Shown here: one piece after another, positions 1 through 10,611 of the stretch | Layout of the letters: every line of letters starts with the position of its first letter | How positions within the stretch are numbered: the stretch's first letter is position 1 | Source: Melastoma dodecandrum | Lineage: Eukaryota > Streptophyta > Magnoliopsida > Myrtales > Melastomataceae | Length of the DNA: 64,000 nt | Direction of reading: 5' to 3' | NCBI GenBank assembly: GCA_029817715.1 | Contig: JARUPY010000079.1 | Span: 372,001-436,000 of the forward strand | Position numbers and translations under genes: made by a program | The notes under the pieces: model-generated | Told to the model about the DNA's origin: nothing | The model's input: the letters and a program-made list of their open reading frames with translations, nothing else | Database searches by the model: none

Positions 1-357
1 TGCAGCCGTCCGTCGCTAGTGCTCCTCGTATGACTAACTCAAATGAACAAAAAGAGTTAAAGAACTAAAAAAAAACTACAGCTCACGCTCTCTCTGGACA
101 GAATGGGATGGATGTTTTGCAATCAAATATTGTTCGTATGTTGATCAAGTAAGCTTACAGAAGCCTGTAGACCAAATAATGGAACCTTTCTATATATAGA
201 AGATACATTTCCTTCAACAAGAAATATTATCTCCAATATGATTATTTGAAAATCAAATCATGGTAATCTGATTAGACGAATATCTTAATCAGATAATATA
301 TATTTCGTAATTAAATAATTGATAACTAATTATTTAATTACAACAATGATTCTTACA
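1..357 (-). repeat. Copia-type 3' LTR (left part of minus-strand element)
   Basis: On the minus strand this begins TGTAAGAATC at position 357, the same TGTAAGAA start as the LTR at 9403-9552 and the remnant ending at 20228. It is very AT-rich and holds a TATA-like box (ctatatatag, 190-199). The far end is not defined: a TG near 43 is possible, or it runs off the window. Its sequence, plus about 80 bp of adjacent internal DNA, is clearly related to 20030-20310. It lies just past a copia internal region on the minus strand, so I read it as that element's 3' LTR. Confidence 0.55.
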
Positions 358-2620
358 AAAAGATCCTCATTATGAGAAGCTTCTGTAGAATAGAATGTTC
401 GACCTTCTGTAGTATAGAGGGTCCGGTTCATCATCAAAACCGTCCCAACAGTATAAAGTCTAAAAAGGATGGTGTTATATGGGGACATAATTGGATAGAT
501 GTTGATGTAGGTGGGGTTGATGTGGTTGTTGGTGTGTTTTGCTCATTATTACCTATTATATGGTTGAGTTTAGACAAACAAGGGCTATTGGGTAAGGTTC
601 CCTTGGTGACAGTAGGGCTGAATATTAAGGGGGCACTAAGTACTGGAATCGGTAGAATGGGGTTAGTATGAGAGAATTGTTGATCAAGGAAAGTAGAGGT
701 GGGTATATTTTTATATGGAATTGTACTCTCATCAAATAAGACATCCCTAGAGACAAAAATTTTTCTTGTGTTAAGTTCAAGATAAATATAACCCTTATGA
801 GATGCATTATGTCTTAGATAAATGCGGGTAATCGATTTGTTTTGCAGATTGTGATGATTATATGGTATGAGGCAAGGATAACAGGTGCAACCTAATGTCT
901 TGAGGTTAGTATAGATGGGTATATCTCTTATTTTGACGGGGATTTATTCTTAAGATGTTTGGTTGGAAGAATATTGATCAGATTCACAGAGTGATGAAAT
1001 GCAAAGTGCCAAAACGATTTGGGTATTAAACCGTGATTTAAGAGAGTGAGGTCAACTTCTACTACATGTTTGTACTTTCGCTCAACTCTTCCATTTTGTT
1101 GAGGATTGTAGGGCCAAGACAACTGATGGGTTATACCTTGTTATAAGAGATAAGTATGTAGAGATCGGAATTCACCACCCCAATCCAACCGAACAATTTT
1201 GATGACTGAATTTTACTGGGTGTGTATGAATTTTTGAAATTATGTAAAGGCTATGAGTGCTTGGAATATGGAAGATAGGAAGTAGATCCAAGTAAACCTA
1301 GTATAATAATCTACGATAAGCATAAAATAATTTGCCCCCATAATGGATTTGATTGACGCAGGTCCCCAAAGATCGGTGCGAATAAGCTGGAAAGGGAAGG
1401 AAGATCTAGATAATGCTAGTTGAAAAGGTAAACGATGATGCTTACTAATTACATGAGGAACAAAATGAAAACTTATTTAACTGAAATAGTTGATTACATA
1501 ACGATAGAACTTTGTTGAGAACTTCTACACTCGAATGACCTAGCCTAGAGTGCCATTGTTCGATATCTGATGAAGATGATGAGATAAGCTGGATGATGAT
1601 TAAGACTTCTGGGGATATGACGACATAGAGGATTGACTACGGCGGGGGGGGGGAGAGGGAAACTTGAAGCTTGTAAAGTCCTCGGAGAGTTGGGCTGCTT
1701 AGTAGAGTTTTCTAGGTGACGTGTCCTTTATAGAGAAATGATTAGCATGAAACTCGACAAAGACATGATTATCTTGACACAGTTTAGAAACACTAATTAG
1801 ATGTTGGAAAAGTTGAGTATGAAAAGTGTTTAGGAGATTAAGAAGAGTTAGATAAGATGATAGTTTAACAGTTTTGTTGCCTATATGTAAAATTTGTGTT
1901 GTATTTTTATTTCCTAACATAATAGATTGTGTACCTAAACATAGAAGAACTTCTTGAAGATCTGCAACATCTAGGGTGACGTGATGAGTTGCTCCCGAGT
2001 CAACTAGCCACTGTTGAGCTTGATTATGTCCTTGGTGCTGATGGAGGTTTGGTGAATGTGTCTCATGATATGGGTTTACGAGTTCTGGGTAGGAATTGAT
2101 GTAGTGAGCTTGGCTTTGGAAAAAACGAGGTTGATAAGATGAGTTAAGACAATGAAAATAATTGGCAGATGTGTGGCCAAGTTAAAACAAATTTGGCATT
2201 TAGGCTTTGGCTTAAAAGTTTTGTTGGACCATTGGTTGTTTGGAAAGGGAGAGGAACCAAGAAGGCCTCGTCGATTTGAAGGAAATCTAATAGGTTTGGG
2301 TGAGTAATATCTTTGGTATGTAGCCTGACTTGAGTAATGAGAAGCATAATATGTATGAATGTTGGGTATAAAAGATGTGTGTTGTACCTGGGGTAAGATA
2401 CGCTCCGTGGTGGGTCTCTTTCTAAGTCGCAGATAAAAATTGAGCAGTAGATTTTGGACTTCCACCACGGTTGGTTGGTCTAGTCTGCTTAGTATAGCTG
2501 TTAAAACTGCACCATATTCAGCTGGCTATCCTTCCAGTATGTACCAAACATAGTCTTTCTATTTCACTGGTCCGCCTATGGTTGCAAGTTTGATCTGCAA
2601 ACATTTTAAGACTTCCCAAA
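358..2620 (-). pseudogene. Copia gag-pol remnant: gag C-end, pre-integrase, integrase; RT missing
   Basis: Read on the minus strand from right to left. 2600-2076 is the C-terminal part of a copia gag (a LATIGGP stretch, then a degenerate zinc-knuckle area with CQIC). 1920-1699 is the GAG-pre-integrase region (LISVSKLCQDN, VFVEFHAN). Near 1560-1440 an HHCC-like finger (RLGHSSVEVL, CSSC). 1400-928 is the integrase core, with TDLWGP, LDWGGEF and PYNPQQNGRVERK in order. 807-430 is the integrase C-end (KFLSLGMSYL) and a proline-rich linker. Reverse transcriptase and RNase H should follow, but the sequence goes straight to the LTR, so about 1.5-2 kb is deleted. Several stops and frameshifts make it non-coding. 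The gag N-half continues at 8890-9340, across the LINE. Confidence 0.85.
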
Positions 2621-2902
2621 TTTTGTTTTTTTTTGTAGTGAAGGATATATATCATTAATTAGTCGTCCGGGGTTCTAGGTTACAAATCCAGTGTTTCACG
2701 GAATGTCTGCGTGCAACAAATCCAAAATGAAATCCGGTGGATCAGCAAAAGTGCTAGGAGTCTTCCGCTGCAGTGCATCTTTAGTTAGCCTGTCTGCAAC
2801 CCTGTTTTGCTACCTCGCGACGTGCGATATTGTAGTCTCCTCAAAGTTAGATAATAGCGACCTGCATTCATCCATTAGAGGGCTTAAGAAAGTGGTTGGC
2901 TG

Positions 2903-3330
2903 CTAAAAACCATTTAGATAGTTTACTAGGGTGGATGCATCTGTTTCTATCGCCAAGTGTTTAATTCCTAAGTCTTGAACTAGTTGAATTCCCTCAAGGA
3001 GAACTTGGGCTTCGGCTATTAGGCAGCTTGTGTTTCCTTTTTTGGTAGAGAACCCTCCAATCCAGGTTCCACTTTGGTCTCTAACCACTCCTCCTAGACC
3101 CATGTTTAGATCTCCTTGCTTTGTAGATGCATCTGTGTTCAGGATGAAGGGCATATCTGGGCTAGGTTCCCATCTGATTTGTGTCGATGCCTGTCTATTG
3201 TGAGTTTTCATGTTGTCCACGAGGTTGGTGTTCATTGTTGCTTGGATGATTTCTGTGCGTTGGGATTGTGTCTTGTTTTTCCTTCCTAGTAAAGCTTGTA
3301 TTTCTGCTGCATTTTCCATTATCTGTGCAT
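2903..3330 (-). pseudogene. LINE ORF2 C-terminal RNase H domain
   Basis: A 138-residue open stretch that matches the RVT_3-type RNase H found at the C-end of plant LINE ORF2. It has FILNTDAST with the first acidic residue, GLGGVVRDQSGTWIGGF, AEAQVLLEGI with the conserved glutamate, and IETDAS with the next aspartate. In the family this domain degrades the RNA strand of RNA:DNA hybrids. It is out of frame with the upstream zf-RVT segment, so it can no longer be made as part of ORF2. Confidence 0.8.
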
Positions 3331-3629
3331 AGGGGTCTCTATAGCTTGCCTCGTCTCTAAAAACATTCTTGTTCCTCTGCTTCTAGAGGTGCCATGTCAC
3401 TGAGGTGAATAGGATTGGCCACTGTATTCCTCTGTATGATATTGATCTGGATTTTGATGTGTTGAGATTCCTCTGTAGCCACTGTTGTGTTGAAGTTCTT
3501 GTGCTGGTCTCTTGAAGCTGTTTCTGGTGCTGGAATAGGCCCCAAGTGGTCTGAGAGATAGGGCAGTCTCTTAGTATGTGTAGCAGGTCTCAGTTTCCCA
3601 TTCACAGACTGGACATATTTTTTCTTCTG

Positions 3630-4020
3630 TTATATTTCTAGTGTGGAGCAGATCTCTTGTAGGGAGTCTTTTGAACCATGTGAGCTGGAAGAAAATTTTC
3701 TACTTTGGAAGGATTGGTAATTTCCAGATCCATTTTGTTTTAGCATCACCGTATGTTCCTTCCTTTTTGTGTGCAAGGGCATATACCGATGCATTAGTGA
3801 ATTCCCCATCACTCGATGGCTTCCAGCTAAGTTGGTCCCTAGCTAAGGTGTTACTATCCCTTAGAGCTAAAGATGTTATATGGTCCCAGATTTCTGTAGG
3901 GAGGTAGTTTGCCGATCCTCTTTTCAATCCATCCCTGTTTATTGTGGTTGTCAGCTACTGACCTGTCGATTTCTGTCTTATGAAGGGGTCTAATGATTTT
4001 ATTTCGTACACTGCTGCACC
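3630..4020 (-). pseudogene. LINE ORF2 zf-RVT segment
   Basis: The minus-strand ORF at 3927-3700 carries DQLSWKPSSDGEFTNASVYAL and KTKWIWKLPILPK. This is the typical segment between RT and RNase H in plant L1 elements (zf-RVT; usual pattern W..S..G.F.v.SaY followed by WK...PpK). A frameshift separates it from the next piece, which continues in another frame at 3812-3630. Function in the family is unclear, probably nucleic-acid binding. Confidence 0.7.
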
Positions 4021-4289
4021 CTAACTAGTCGTCTTACCAGAATCTAGTCTGAGCACCGCTGTGGACATTCATCTTTGTTCTTTGGTTAAGTAGTTCTTCA
4101 CCCAGCTTTAGTGCTTTCAGGATACAAGAGCCCTTCTTTCTTTTCTGAAGTTGCTTGCCATATTTAGGGATGATGACCTGTCCCCATTGAGTTTTTTGTT
4201 CCGATCGCCGTCTCTAGGCTAGTCCACTTATGAGTGCGGTATTTCTATCCTTTGCTCTAAATAGTCCAAGTCCCCTTTCCTCTCTTTCT

Positions 4290-5620
4290 CACTTGGTGCT
4301 AGTTTAGCAGGTGAATTTTTTTGCCTTCTTCTGTCGATCCCCAAAGAAAATTTATGTTAATTATGTCGAGTTCCTCATGCGTTTTCCTTGGCCATTTGAG
4401 GCATGACATTAGGTATGCTGGAATTCCCTCAGCAACTGACTTAATCACTACTACTCTGGCTGCTTTATATAGGAATTTCATTTGCCATCCTGCTAGTTTT
4501 GTCCTAACTCTTTTTATGACTGAGTTGAAAGCATTGTCATTGTCCTTACCTGTTCTAAGAGGAATCTTAGGTATTTTCCGATGCTTTCTGTGATCTTGAA
4601 GCCTATTATACTTGTTATCTTCCTAGCCAGCGACTACTAACATTTGGTGAGAATAGGATTCTGCTCTTGTTGTTGTTCACGTGCTGTCCTGATAGGTCGC
4701 GAAATTCCTGTACTGCCCTTTTGATAGCCCTTGCGTTTTTCATGGTCGCTTCCCCAAATATGAGAAGGTCATCAACGAAGAATAAGTGGGAGAAGGAGGG
4801 GCCTCATCTGCTTGCTGTTACTTTTGTCCATTTTCCGTTGTCACACTCCTTTTCAATTAGATAACCAAGGTATTCGAGGCATAGGATAAAGATGTATGGT
4901 GATAGCGGATCTCCTTGTCTTATCCCTCTTGATGGGTTGAAAGGGTCGAGGTGTCCTCCATTGAATAGAATATTATAGGTTGGGGTTGAGTAGTTCAGAA
5001 CTTTCTCTATGTAGTTCCATTCTAGTAGGTCAAAAGCTTTCTGCATGTCCACTTTGATGGCTAGGGTTCCTTTGTTTCCTTTCATGGTATTGAAGGAGTG
5101 TAGTAGTTCCTGAGCAATTATGAAGTTGTATGTTGATCTTCTTCCAGGTAAGAAACTGCTCTGGTAGGGTGATATCAGGTCTTGCATTAAAGGTCTGATT
5201 ATGTTTACTAATATTTTGGAGACAACTTTGTATGTTGTGTTGCATAATGATATTGATCTTATTGATCCACACTCTTGGCTCTCTATTTTGGGGAGGAGTA
5301 CTATGGACGTGTTGTCTAGATCTCCCTACTGAAGATATGTCATCTGCTTTATGATAGATGATTTAACCGTTTCCCAGAATTGTTGGAAAAATATTGGGTG
5401 TAACCCATCAGGACCTGGTGCTTTGGTCTGGTTTAGAGAGAACAAGGCCTTTTTTATTTCCATTTCATCGCATATGCTATCTAATTTTTCATGGGTCAAG
5501 GGATTAACTGCTGGGATGCCATGTGTAGGGGTTCTAATGGGGCGGTCTGAGAGGAGTTGTTTGCTAGTGTGGATGAATATCTTTTTTGGAAAGTTCATCT
5601 AATTTGTCCACTAAACACTG
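4290..5620 (-). pseudogene. LINE ORF2 reverse transcriptase
   Basis: Blocks in order on the minus strand: ALFSLNQTKAPGPDGLHPIF (5598-5326), SPYQSSFLPGRRSTYN with KVDMQKAFD and GIRQGDPLSPYIF (5187-4804), a catalytic FVDD motif with LLIFGEAT (about 4780-4750), and the thumb region AARVVVIKSVAEGIPAYLMS (4481-4299). These are the standard RT motifs of plant L1 elements, whose product copies LINE RNA at a nicked genomic site. At least three frame changes and several stops divide it. Confidence 0.85.
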
Positions 5621-5999
5621 TCTGGACCTCGACCCATGTGTTGTCAATTTTGAGTCCCAGAATTCGATTTGCTCTTCGCCTTGCAATTGTGGATGCATGA
5701 AAAAATCTCGTGCTTCTCTCCCTCTAGTATCTAGTTTGTTCTAGACTTCATGAACCATAGTTGTTCTTCTTCTTCTAGGATTGCGCTATATTTATGGATC
5801 AGGCTTTTCTCTAGGCTTATGAGGTAGGCTAAATGTTTGCTTTCTAGAAAGTGTTGTATTCCTTGTAATCGGGCTTGTATTCACCTTTTCTTCTTTGATA
5901 TGTTGCCGAAGGTTTCGCTATTCCAAATTTCAACCTTTTCCTTAAGTAATTTGGTGGCTGCTTCATATTTATCTTCCCCATCATTCCATGCTTCTTTCA

Positions 6000-6830
6000 C
6001 TATGTCTGGTAGGTCCTGATGTTTTAACCATCTCGTTTGGAATCTAAAGGATCTTTGGAGATAGTTTCTGGCTGGTTGTTTTAGTTGTTGTAAAATAGGT
6101 GTGTGGTCTAAGTGGCATCTAGGTATGTTTTAAGTATGATTCATGATGCAAATTTATCCAATCCGAATTTGCTACTGCTCTGTCTAGCCTATGTGAAATT
6201 CTTCCCTGTGATCTAAGGTTGTACCATGTTGTGCTAGGGCTAGTGAAACCTAGGTCAGTCAACGAGCAGTAGTCTAGACAATCTGTTAGGTTTCTGGTTT
6301 GAGCTGTTGTTACCTTTCTACCTCCTATTTTTTATGACTCACTCACAATGGTATTGAAGTCACTTACCATTAGCCATGGATGTCTTATACTATCAGCTAT
6401 TATCCTATAGTTGTGCCATAGAATTTTTCTTTCTCCACTCCTGGGGCTAGCATAGATAGCTGAAAAAAGCCAAGAAGTAGATGCTGGGAGTCTAACGTCG
6501 GCATGAATCTCCTGTCAGGTGTTTTCCAATTTCCTTAAAGCCATCAGGTTGGTGTCCCCTGAATCCATGTGTGTTAGAGCAGATGGACCCGTCGTATGGA
6601 AGTCTTCTGATTATGTTAGTCGCTCCCTCTCCAGAGGCTCTTGTTTCTAGTATAATTGCCATGCTTGGTTTGTGTTGGTGGTAAGATCCCAGAACTTCCT
6701 TAGAAAACTTGGGTTCCCCGTACCCCTGCTGTTTCAGATTAGTATATTCATGTTTCAGTAATTCCGTCTCAGCCGTAATCTGCTGGGGTGAGAGTTGCTC
6801 TTCAGTTCCCAAGCCAATAGAGTGATTTCT
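6000..6830 (-). pseudogene. LINE ORF2 endonuclease (EEP family) region
   Basis: Reading the minus strand between about 6830 and 6000 gives pieces of the exonuclease-endonuclease-phosphatase fold that opens LINE ORF2: IILETRASGEGATNIIRRL, a PWLMVSDFN segment typical of the family's G-DFN block, GGRKVT, and LTDLGFTSPSTTWYN (the DLGFxGxxFTW block). The enzyme nicks the target DNA. The reading frame changes between these pieces. Short ORFs listed here on the plus strand are shadows. Confidence 0.65.
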
Positions 6831-6999
6831 AGAGTCTCTGGATGGCCTGTTATTGACTGTGGCTGGCTGAAGATCCTGATGCAGCAGTTCACCAGTGGTG
6901 GACTCATCTTCACAACCAGCGAGGTCTCTAGAGCGCCGGCTATCAGGGGGTGATGCATAGGTGGGTTTTTGTTACTTCTTCTTTTATAATGTAATCTAA

Positions 7000-8720
7000 G
7001 TTGCCTGAGGTAGAATATTCTCCTTGCAGTCCCAGTTGGGGTTGGTCTAAAATCCTTCTTATGCATATTGGAGGAGATGCGTCGGAGCTGTTCCGCAGGG
7101 GAAAGTGGCAGCCAACAGTGATCCTCTATCTTCATCAGGTGGTCCCATTCCTTTATCTCTTCCTGGATCTAGCTCCTTATGTTCGCTCGGACTATGGCTA
7201 AGATAGAGTTGATTTGCAGGTCTATTATGGTTGTGCCCACGTTCAGCATGGCCTCCAACATGTTGATGGTGCTTCTGATCTTCTCCTTCTGCCTCTGTAT
7301 CCACGTTCTTCTAGAGTGGTAGCTCTGTCGGTGGTTGAAGAATCATTGTGTTGGTGCTTGCATGTTGTGGGCTGGAGTTTGGACTCTCTCTGAGTTGATC
7401 TCCTATGGGTTGTGTTGGGGCTGATGTAGTGGTTCATTTTATTTTTAGCGGGGGGAGGGGGGATATTCCGGGGTTTTCACTCTTTTAGCCCGTTGTGGGG
7501 TTTAACTATTTAGGAGCTGACTCTTCCTTTCCCTGTTTGTGTTTCTTGAAGTTATGAAGTTCTTCCCTTTTGATTTGGTCTATTTCCTTGTACTCTTGTC
7601 TGTTCAACCCCGGGGTTTGACTGCAATGAAGACTTTTCCTGCGGTTTATTTCGGTGCTTGGGGGGTTCTGTCCTGGCGCTGTTGCTTGCCGATCTTTTTG
7701 GTTTAATATTTTGGTCTATTCTCTTTCCAAGCGTAACCCTCTGTTGTTGATCCTTTTGATACTCAATCTTAAGTGGGGATGCGTGTTGCCCTGGCCCCTG
7801 TTCCTCTCTTTTCTCAATTGTAGTTTCCAAGCTTACCATAGTTTCCTTTTTTGGGAGCGGCGATTTTTTTTAACTCTTGAAAACCCTTTCCTTCTTTGAA
7901 TTCACTGTGATCCACTTGCCGGAGTTGAGCTCCGCCGGTTTGGGGCTCTGATCGGCAGCGCCTTTCTTCATTGGAGCTGAACAATTGCGTGGGCCAATGG
8001 TGTATATCTTGCATTCTGGGGAGATGTGCTCTAGTCCATCGTATTGAACTTGCTGGTCGATCGCAATGACCAATATGAGGTTTAGCTTCAGGGTCTTTGG
8101 TAGAGGATTATCCAGATTGATCTGAATCATAGTTGAGCTAGATTGAGTTTTTCTAGATTGTAAGTTTTGTCATCAATCTTGGCTGGATTTCCTATGGCTT
8201 CTCCTATTTTCCAGAGACTGCTCTTGCTATAAAACTCCAAAGGTAGATTAGGGAGTCTGATTCAGGCCATGGTGTATCCTAGCTTAGCATTATTGGGGTT
8301 GAACATGGGCTTCCATTTCCTTACTGTGTGTGATGAGTATGCCGTTGTAGAACCATGGACCCGCATGTAGAATGTAATCTCTATCTTTAGCATCGAAGAA
8401 TCCCACCAATAGAAAACCTGAGCTTAGTGGGTGTGAGGTAAATGCAAGGCATTTCTTCCAAATTTTCCTTAGCTTTTGTAGAATTGACTAGCTCGATGAT
8501 CGCTCCAAGTGGCTTACTTATCACTGTATTCCTCCATTTCTCATACTGATGGGCCAGCTCTTCCTCGGTGAAGTGATTGTGTGTGGGTCTTCATCCTGCG
8601 AAGGACTTGTTTTGCTTCTTGATTTCCATCTTTCCTATCACTGGATCTTCTTGCTTCCTTCGATTTAGAAGGGCTTCCTTGTACGAAATCTCACAGATAG
8701 GTGGGTTTAGGTGGGTTTCA
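7000..8720 (-). pseudogene. LINE ORF1 (RNA-binding, DUF4283/CCHC-type) remnant
   Basis: Minus-strand pieces include EKWRNTVISKPLGAIIELVN near 8560-8460, like the DUF4283 domain of plant LINE ORF1, then YDGLEHISPECKIYTIG near 8045-7985, which sits where the CCHC knuckle (YEGLPxxCFxC) normally is but has lost most cysteines. A charged, Q/K/P-rich tail follows at 7840-7060. ORF1 proteins bind LINE RNA. Stops and frameshifts are frequent, and the start is uncertain: a proline-rich MATGTPK segment near 8840 could be the original N-end. Confidence 0.55.
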
Positions 8721-8889
8721 AAGTTGATTGGGGTATACTGTTGGTTTGGGCGGTGATTTGGTTTGAGTATGGTGGAGGTAAGCTGGTGGTTTTGGGTGGT
8801 TCCGTAAGGAGTGCTTTTGGAGTGCCTGTAGCCATTGTATTTTTGGTAGAGAGGATTTTAGAGAGAGAAAATTTGGATTCGTGAAACTT

Positions 8890-9389
8890 TGCTAGGCAGA
8901 TATTTTTTATGAGGTTTTTTCTATGTTGTTGCATTTGCATTTTTAAGTTGATGACTCTTGTCATTGATGGGGACTCGTATCTGTTCTTCAGGGCCTGCCA
9001 GACTTCACAAGCAATAGCACAACTCATCACTTCAGCCTATGGTTCGGTAGAAAGGGAGCTACAGAGTAAACTCATTATAGACTTGGTGATTCTTTGCCAT
9101 TGTTTGTAGTTTGGATCTAGAATTTATAGGTCTCGATCTGAGGTGGCGATTTGGAGTTTCCAAAATGAAATCTTCGTAACCACTTGCGATTATTGCGGTG
9201 AGAAGTTGTCCCTTCCAAATTGCATAGTATCCTTCTCCTAGCTTTGTTGTCGTCGAAAATAATGCTGGCGGAAGTTGTATAGATCCAAGAGACTTCGATT
9301 TGGCAACTTGAAGTTCTCGAGCTAGTCAAATTGATGCGTCATCTTCTGCTATTATAAAAGATCGAAAAGTGTTTGATTATTAAGTTTGA
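8890..9389 (-). pseudogene. Copia gag N-terminal half
   Basis: Minus-strand reading gives SFWKLQIAT (the usual NYxxWK..i block at the start of copia gag) and then CEVWQALKNRYESPSMTRV followed by LKMQMQQ, matching the UBN2/gag core of copia polyproteins. It breaks at the LINE junction and resumes at about 2600. It starts directly after the primer-binding site at 9390-9402. Stops are present near the start. Confidence 0.75.
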
Positions 9390-9402
9390 GGCCCTGATAC
9401 CA
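9390..9402 (-). other. Copia primer-binding site (initiator Met tRNA type)
   Basis: The minus strand reads TGGTATCAGGGCC, one base from the TGGTATCAGAGCC complementary to the 3' end of plant initiator methionine tRNA. It directly abuts the LTR end (...TTTTTTCA at 9403), the expected arrangement for a minus-strand copia element. Confidence 0.8.
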
Positions 9403-9552
9403 TGAAAAAAAATGAAGTAAAAGAGATGAGAAAAGGTTTGAAAGAAGAATTGAGAGAAAAGAGGAAGAAAGGAGGAAGGTTCGAAAGAAGAATTGAGAGC
9501 AAAAGTTCGAAAGAAGAATAGAGAAAAGGGCTTAATTTGACTATTTCTTACA
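9403..9552 (-). repeat. Copia 5' LTR, shortened
   Basis: On the minus strand it runs from TGTAAGAAAT (9552) to TTTTTTCA (9403), so it has TG...CA ends and abuts the PBS. At 150 bp it is much shorter than the partner LTR at 1-357 and lacks most of that AT-rich sequence, so it is probably internally deleted. It contains a purine-rich repeat (plus-strand aaagaagaattgagag, seen three times with small changes). Confidence 0.6.
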
Positions 9553-9935
9553 GGATGTTTCGATTACCAAATGTCGGAGATTTGTACGGATATACGGTTA
9601 TTTAAAGAATAACTTGTAAAATACGGACGAAGTTTCCAAAATACCGAATTTACGATCATTAGGGTATGTTTCGAAAATCCGACTTTCAATTTACAAAGAA
9701 GACGGGTTTTCAAAATCCACCACCCAAATAATTGAGGCAAAGGCGGGTTTTCAAAACCCGCCTTTCCCCTCCATAGAAATAAAAGAGAGGAGGGGAGAGG
9801 GAGAAGAGAGAGGGGGAGGGGGAGAGAGAAAGAAAAGGAAGGATGGAGAGAGGGAGAAGGGGGCAGGGGCATACCGGAGGAAGAGTAAACGAAAAAAGAA
9901 TTAAGAAGAGGGAAGGCGGGTTTTCAAAATTCGTC
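9553..9935. other. Intergenic, with perfect 27-bp palindrome
   Basis: No gene seen. 9739-9765 is a perfect inverted repeat: the arm aaaggcgggtttt, a single central c, and its exact reverse complement. The core gcgggttttcaaaa recurs near 9916 and, with one change, near 9700. 9780-9900 is almost pure purine on the plus strand (aggggagagggag-like). Confidence 0.6.
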
Positions 9936-9943
9936 GTAGCGAC
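9936..9943. repeat. hAT target-site duplication, left copy
   Basis: The 8 bases gtagcgac stand immediately before the element's TAGGGG terminus and recur exactly at 11914-11921. Eight bp is the hallmark length of hAT insertions. Confidence 0.9.
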
Positions 9944-10129
9944 TAGGGGCAAGCATAGGTTCCGGGTAAAACCGGGAACCTGTCGGAACCGGCACCATAG
10001 GGTCGGTGTCAGTACAGGTTCTCGAATGGATCGGGTAGGTTCTAGGTTCTAAATTTTACAAAACCGGCGGTACCAAGTACGGTTCCAGGTTCTCCCCCCG
10101 GAACCAACTCGGAGAACCTGGAACCTAAC

Positions 10130-10216
10130 CTAAATATTACCCAACCCAATATCCTACCCTAAATTTTACCCAACCCAATAACCTACCCTAAATTTTACCT
10201 AACCTAATAACCTAAA
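10130..10216. repeat. 29-bp tandem repeat in hAT 5' region
   Basis: Three copies of a unit starting ctaaattttaccc at 10130, 10159 and 10188, with a few base differences. It lies between the hAT left end and the transposase start, within the subterminal region. Confidence 0.75.
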
Positions 10217-10611
10217 TTAAACTTTACCCTACCCCAAACAATTGTCCCAGTTCCTAACCTTTCTGTTCCCAGTCTCTCCCCCTCTTCACAACGTCTTCAT
10301 CAAACGGTTCCAGGGGTTACGGTTTCTTACGGTAAGTTAGCTCCTAATATGCTTTTTCCCTTCTTCCCCGCCTTGCCTTGTCAATTTTTATTTACAATGA
10401 TTTTTTGGAGGATTTTAGGGATGGGTTAGGTTGATTGAGCCGTGGGTGATGAGAATACTTTAATAAAAGTTCTTTTTTTCTGAACATAGCCGGTCAGGGG
10501 GTGATTCTGTGGGGTTTGGATTTTGATTTTGATGTAATTTGAGGCGTTGGTGCTCTGGATCATCTGTTTAATGATCTATTGTTTGATTTGTTAGGTTGTT
10601 CGAATTAGAAG

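Larger units (their letters stand above)
2622..8885 (-). mobile_element. L1-type LINE inserted in the copia gag
   Basis: A non-LTR retrotransposon in the minus orientation: ORF1 on the right, then endonuclease, reverse transcriptase, zf-RVT, RNase H, and a poly(A)-like end seen on the plus strand as a T-rich run near 2622-2635. The two halves of the copia gag lie on either side (left of about 2620, right of about 8885), so the LINE landed in an existing copia. I could not settle the exact junctions: short matching sequence (aaattt) sits at both edges, but I saw no clean long target duplication. At about 6.2 kb it is near full length for a plant L1, but ORFs are broken throughout. Confidence 0.85.

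Noticed and set aside
372..671. 99-codon plus-strand ORF near the left edge
   Set aside because: Antisense to the proline-rich integrase-RT linker of the copia element; no motif in this frame.
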